Assembly (NCBI RefSeq): GCF_038725785.1
Contig: NZ_CP109796.1
Span: 6,510,501 to 6,574,500, forward strand
Origin: Termitidicoccus mucosus
Lineage (GTDB): Bacteria; Verrucomicrobiota; Verrucomicrobiia; Opitutales; Opitutaceae
Length of the DNA: 64,000 bases
Direction: 5' to 3'
The notes under the pieces were generated by a model. That model searched no databases. It had not been told where the DNA came from and worked only from the letters and a program-made list of their open reading frames with translations. How positions within the stretch are numbered: position 1 is the first letter of the stretch; every line of letters begins with the position of its first letter. Shown here in pieces: positions 61,960 to 64,000 of this stretch. Both the position numbers and the translations under genes were made by a program.

Positions 61960-62895
61960 ATGAAACCATCCGGCAATCTTATTTTTGGTTTGATTTTTGC
62001 GTTCTTTGTTCTCGTGACGGCCTCGTTCTGGGCGTTCTGGGGTGCCAGCGAAAATTTTCATGAGGCGTGGCATTATAAAAGCATATTTCTCAACCTGAAG
62101 TGGACTTTGGCCTATCTGGCGCCTTCGGCCGCCTTTGTCGGGCTGGGGGTGTTGGGCATAAAGCGGCCTGTCATCGGCGGGGCGACGATTTGCGTGCTGG
62201 CCGGCGCGCTGATGGTTTGGTGGCTGATGGAACGCTGGCCACCTTCTCCAAAAGACTTTATTCATGTCGCCATGCTCTCGTCGCTGCTGTTGCTTGCAGG
62301 AGGGCTGCTGTGCCTGTTTGGGCGTGTTCCGCATGCGGCGCTTGTTGTGAAGATGGTGATCGGGGTGCCCGCGCTGATCGCCGTTGCCTGCTCGGTCGAG
62401 CCGGTCTGGCGAATCGCCCATCGGCACTATGACGGCGATCTCGGGGCCAGAGAGGTGGACGGGCAGGGGACGCGTTTGATCTGGGCGCCATCGGGGCCGG
62501 GATGGGATACGGGCGGACAGGTAAGCTATGCGAAGGCACAATTTATCGCCACCCACCTCAGTGCGGACGGGAGAACCGTCATGGACCGTCCTCAAGGGAT
62601 ATGGCGCCTGCCTGCGGTGGACGAAATCGTTCGGTCTCTCACGCGCGACGGACAGAATGCGGGGGGCGTTTGGGCTGGTGAAACGCGGCGCGCCAGTTAC
62701 ATGCGCATGCCCGACAAGGAGAGTCCTTTGTGGACCCCCTATGCCCCTGTCATCTACTATTGGACGCAAAGTCCCGGGGTGAAGGGAAGCAGCAGATGGA
62801 CAATCTGCTACAATGGAAGAGTCATGTCGCGCGCGGAAAAGACATCCATGCGGAGCCTGGGTTTCCGTCTCGTTCGGGAAACAAGGACGCCGTGA
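61960..62895 (+). CDS. Membrane protein with a DUF1566-like C-terminal domain
   Basis: 311 residues. Four or five hydrophobic segments in the first 150 residues. The soluble C-terminal part (about 160-311) contains WRLPAVDEIVRSLTRDGQNAG and YYWTQSP, ending in MSRAEKTSMRSLGFRLVRE. This pattern (W-R-L-P near the start, then Y-W-T, then V-R near the end) is that of DUF1566/Lcl-type domains found in exported proteins. The function is unknown. No clear operon partner. Confidence 0.6.
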   Translation: MKPSGNLIFGLIFAFFVLVTASFWAFWGASENFHEAWHYKSIFLNLKWTLAYLAPSAAFVGLGVLGIKRPVIGGATICVLAGALMVWWLMERWPPSPKDFIHVAMLSSLLLLAGGLLCLFGRVPHAALVVKMVIGVPALIAVACSVEPVWRIAHRHYDGDLGAREVDGQGTRLIWAPSGPGWDTGGQVSYAKAQFIATHLSADGRTVMDRPQGIWRLPAVDEIVRSLTRDGQNAGGVWAGETRRASYMRMPDKESPLWTPYAPVIYYWTQSPGVKGSSRWTICYNGRVMSRAEKTSMRSLGFRLVRETRTP

Positions 62896-62950
62896 GTCAC
62901 CCTGCGACTGGCGCAATGGACTGGCAAAACCATGCAAACCACTTTTCCCC

Positions 62951-63035
62951 CTCTCTTTCTTCTTTCCTCTTTATCTTTCTCTTTCGTCAGGGACGGGAGA
63001 GGAGAAAGATAAAGAGGAAAGAAGAAAGAGAAAGA
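62951..63035. repeat. Polypyrimidine/polypurine inverted repeat, copy D
   Basis: Pyrimidine arm 62951-62983 and purine arm 63002-63035 pair over about 30 bp; the core AAAGATAAAGAGGAAAG is exact. It lies between the DUF1566-like gene and uvrB (convergent), 25 kb from the other copies. Confidence 0.88.
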
Positions 63036-63092
63036 TTCCGGCGGTGACATCACTTTCTGTTGCCCCCTGCGGGAGGGTTTGCGTCTTTGCCT

Positions 63093-64000
63093 TCATGGCT
63101 GGCGCCTTTTCGGATATTTTGTGGTTCGCGCGGGTTTGGTTTTCTTTGCGCCTTTGGCCTTCGCCGGCTTCACGGTTTTTTTGTAGTCGCCGGTTTTCAG
63201 GGCGTTGATCTGGTCGCGCAACAAGGCGGCGCGCTCGAATTCCAGGCGGGCGGCGGCCTCGGTCATTTCGTTTTCCAACTCGGCGATCACGGCGGCCACT
63301 TCGCCGGGGTCGCTTTCGGCCACGGCCAGCGCCTCCTCGTCCTCGCGGGCGGTGCCGTCGTAGGTGTGCAGGCTGGCCTGGGCGGCGCGCTTCACGCTGC
63401 GCGGGGTGATGCCGTGCTCGCGATTGTAGGCAATCTGTTTTTCCCGGCGGTAGTTCGTGATCTCCATCGTGCGGCGGATGGAGTCGGTGATGTTGTCCGC
63501 GTAAAAGATGACACGGCCTTTTTCGTGGCGCGCGGCGCGGCCCGCCGTCTGCACGAGCGAGGTCTCGCTGCGCAAAAAACCTTCCTTGTCGGCGTCGAGG
63601 ATGGCGACGAGCGCGACTTCGGGGAGGTCGAGCCCCTCGCGGAGAAGGTTGATGCCGACGAGGACGTCGAAATTGCCGAGGCGGAGGTTTCTAAGGATTT
63701 CGACGCGCTCGATGGCGTCGATGTCGGAGTGCAGGTATTCGACGCGGATTTTCGCGTCGCGCAGGTAGCCGGTGAGGTCCTCGGAGAGGCGCTTGGTGAG
63801 CGTGGTGACGAGGACGCGCTCGCCCTGCGCGACGGCGGCCTTGATCTCGCCGATGAGGTTTTCGACCTGGTTTTTTATCGGGCGGAGGTCGATCTCGGGG
63901 TCGAGAAGACCGGTCGGGCGGATGAGCTGCTCGGCGACGACGGTGGAGCGTTCGAGCTCGAATTTGGCGGGCGTGGCGGAGACGTAGAGGGTCTGGCCGG
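63093..64000 (-). CDS. uvrB: Excinuclease ABC subunit B, 3' part (runs off the window)
   Basis: The C-terminal 302 residues of UvrB are present; the gene continues past base 64000. Seen motifs: [91 protein letters not shown] and the UVR domain [25 protein letters not shown]. The tail is basic ([20 protein letters not shown]). It makes the damage-recognition complex of nucleotide excision repair with UvrA and UvrC. Confidence 0.95.
   Translation of the reverse strand, partial: GQTLYVSATPAKFELERSTVVAEQLIRPTGLLDPEIDLRPIKNQVENLIGEIKAAVAQGERVLVTTLTKRLSEDLTGYLRDAKIRVEYLHSDIDAIERVEILRNLRLGNFDVLVGINLLREGLDLPEVALVAILDADKEGFLRSETSLVQTAGRAARHEKGRVIFYADNITDSIRRTMEITNYRREKQIAYNREHGITPRSVKRAAQASLHTYDGTAREDEEALAVAESDPGEVAAVIAELENEMTEAAARLEFERAALLRDQINALKTGDYKKTVKPAKAKGAKKTKPARTTKYPKRRQP

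Overview
The window looks like a piece of chromosome from a high-GC, Gram-negative member of the PVC group, most likely Verrucomicrobiota and plausibly Opitutaceae. I infer this from an ExbB/ExbD/TonB cluster with RND efflux (outer membrane), a near-complete division and cell wall (dcw) cluster with a MurC-MurB fusion and FtsZ, a DNPR-type (meso-diaminopimelate) MurE, and many short palindromic repeats in the gaps. No rRNA, CRISPR array, prophage or plasmid functions were seen. Taxonomy is inference; no marker gene was compared.

Layout. 1-7.1 kb: a Ton-type energy transduction operon (ExbB, two ExbD, TonB, a TPR protein, two membrane-anchored coiled-coil proteins), then a family 3 solute-binding lipoprotein and an exported protein with two OsmC-like domains. 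7.1-17.5 kb: a probable sulfur acquisition region with a DUF1847 protein, an O-acetylhomoserine sulfhydrylase, a methyltransferase, a DMSP-lyase-like cupin, two near-duplicate cysteine-rich binding proteins with a NitT/TauT-type ABC transporter, and a polar amino acid ABC transporter. 17.5-39.2 kb: the dcw cluster, all on the plus strand: mraZ, rsmH, ftsL-like, ftsI, murE, murF (broken by a 341-bp tandem duplication), mraY, murD, a LysM lipoprotein, ftsW, murG, murC-murB fusion, ddl, ftsQ-like, ftsA, ftsZ. Several joints are interrupted by hairpin repeats.

39.2-64 kb: tRNA-Cys, an acyltransferase, upp, a BlaI/BlaR1-like pair with an operator, a very large exported protein with a thioredoxin-like end, a feoA-feoA-feoB-Feo-associated operon, elbB, a cupin, exonuclease III, a PLP enzyme, a TetR-controlled RND efflux operon (two matching operators) followed by an SDR gene, a decayed IS3-type transposase fragment, a membrane protein with a DUF1566-like end, and the 3' part of uvrB running off the right edge.

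The most striking points are a family of four polypyrimidine/polypurine inverted repeats, two of which lie inside tiny ORFs that keep stop-start overlaps between dcw genes; the murF duplication, whose exact removal restores a full-length gene; and the organosulfur-looking gene set around 7.1-17.5 kb.
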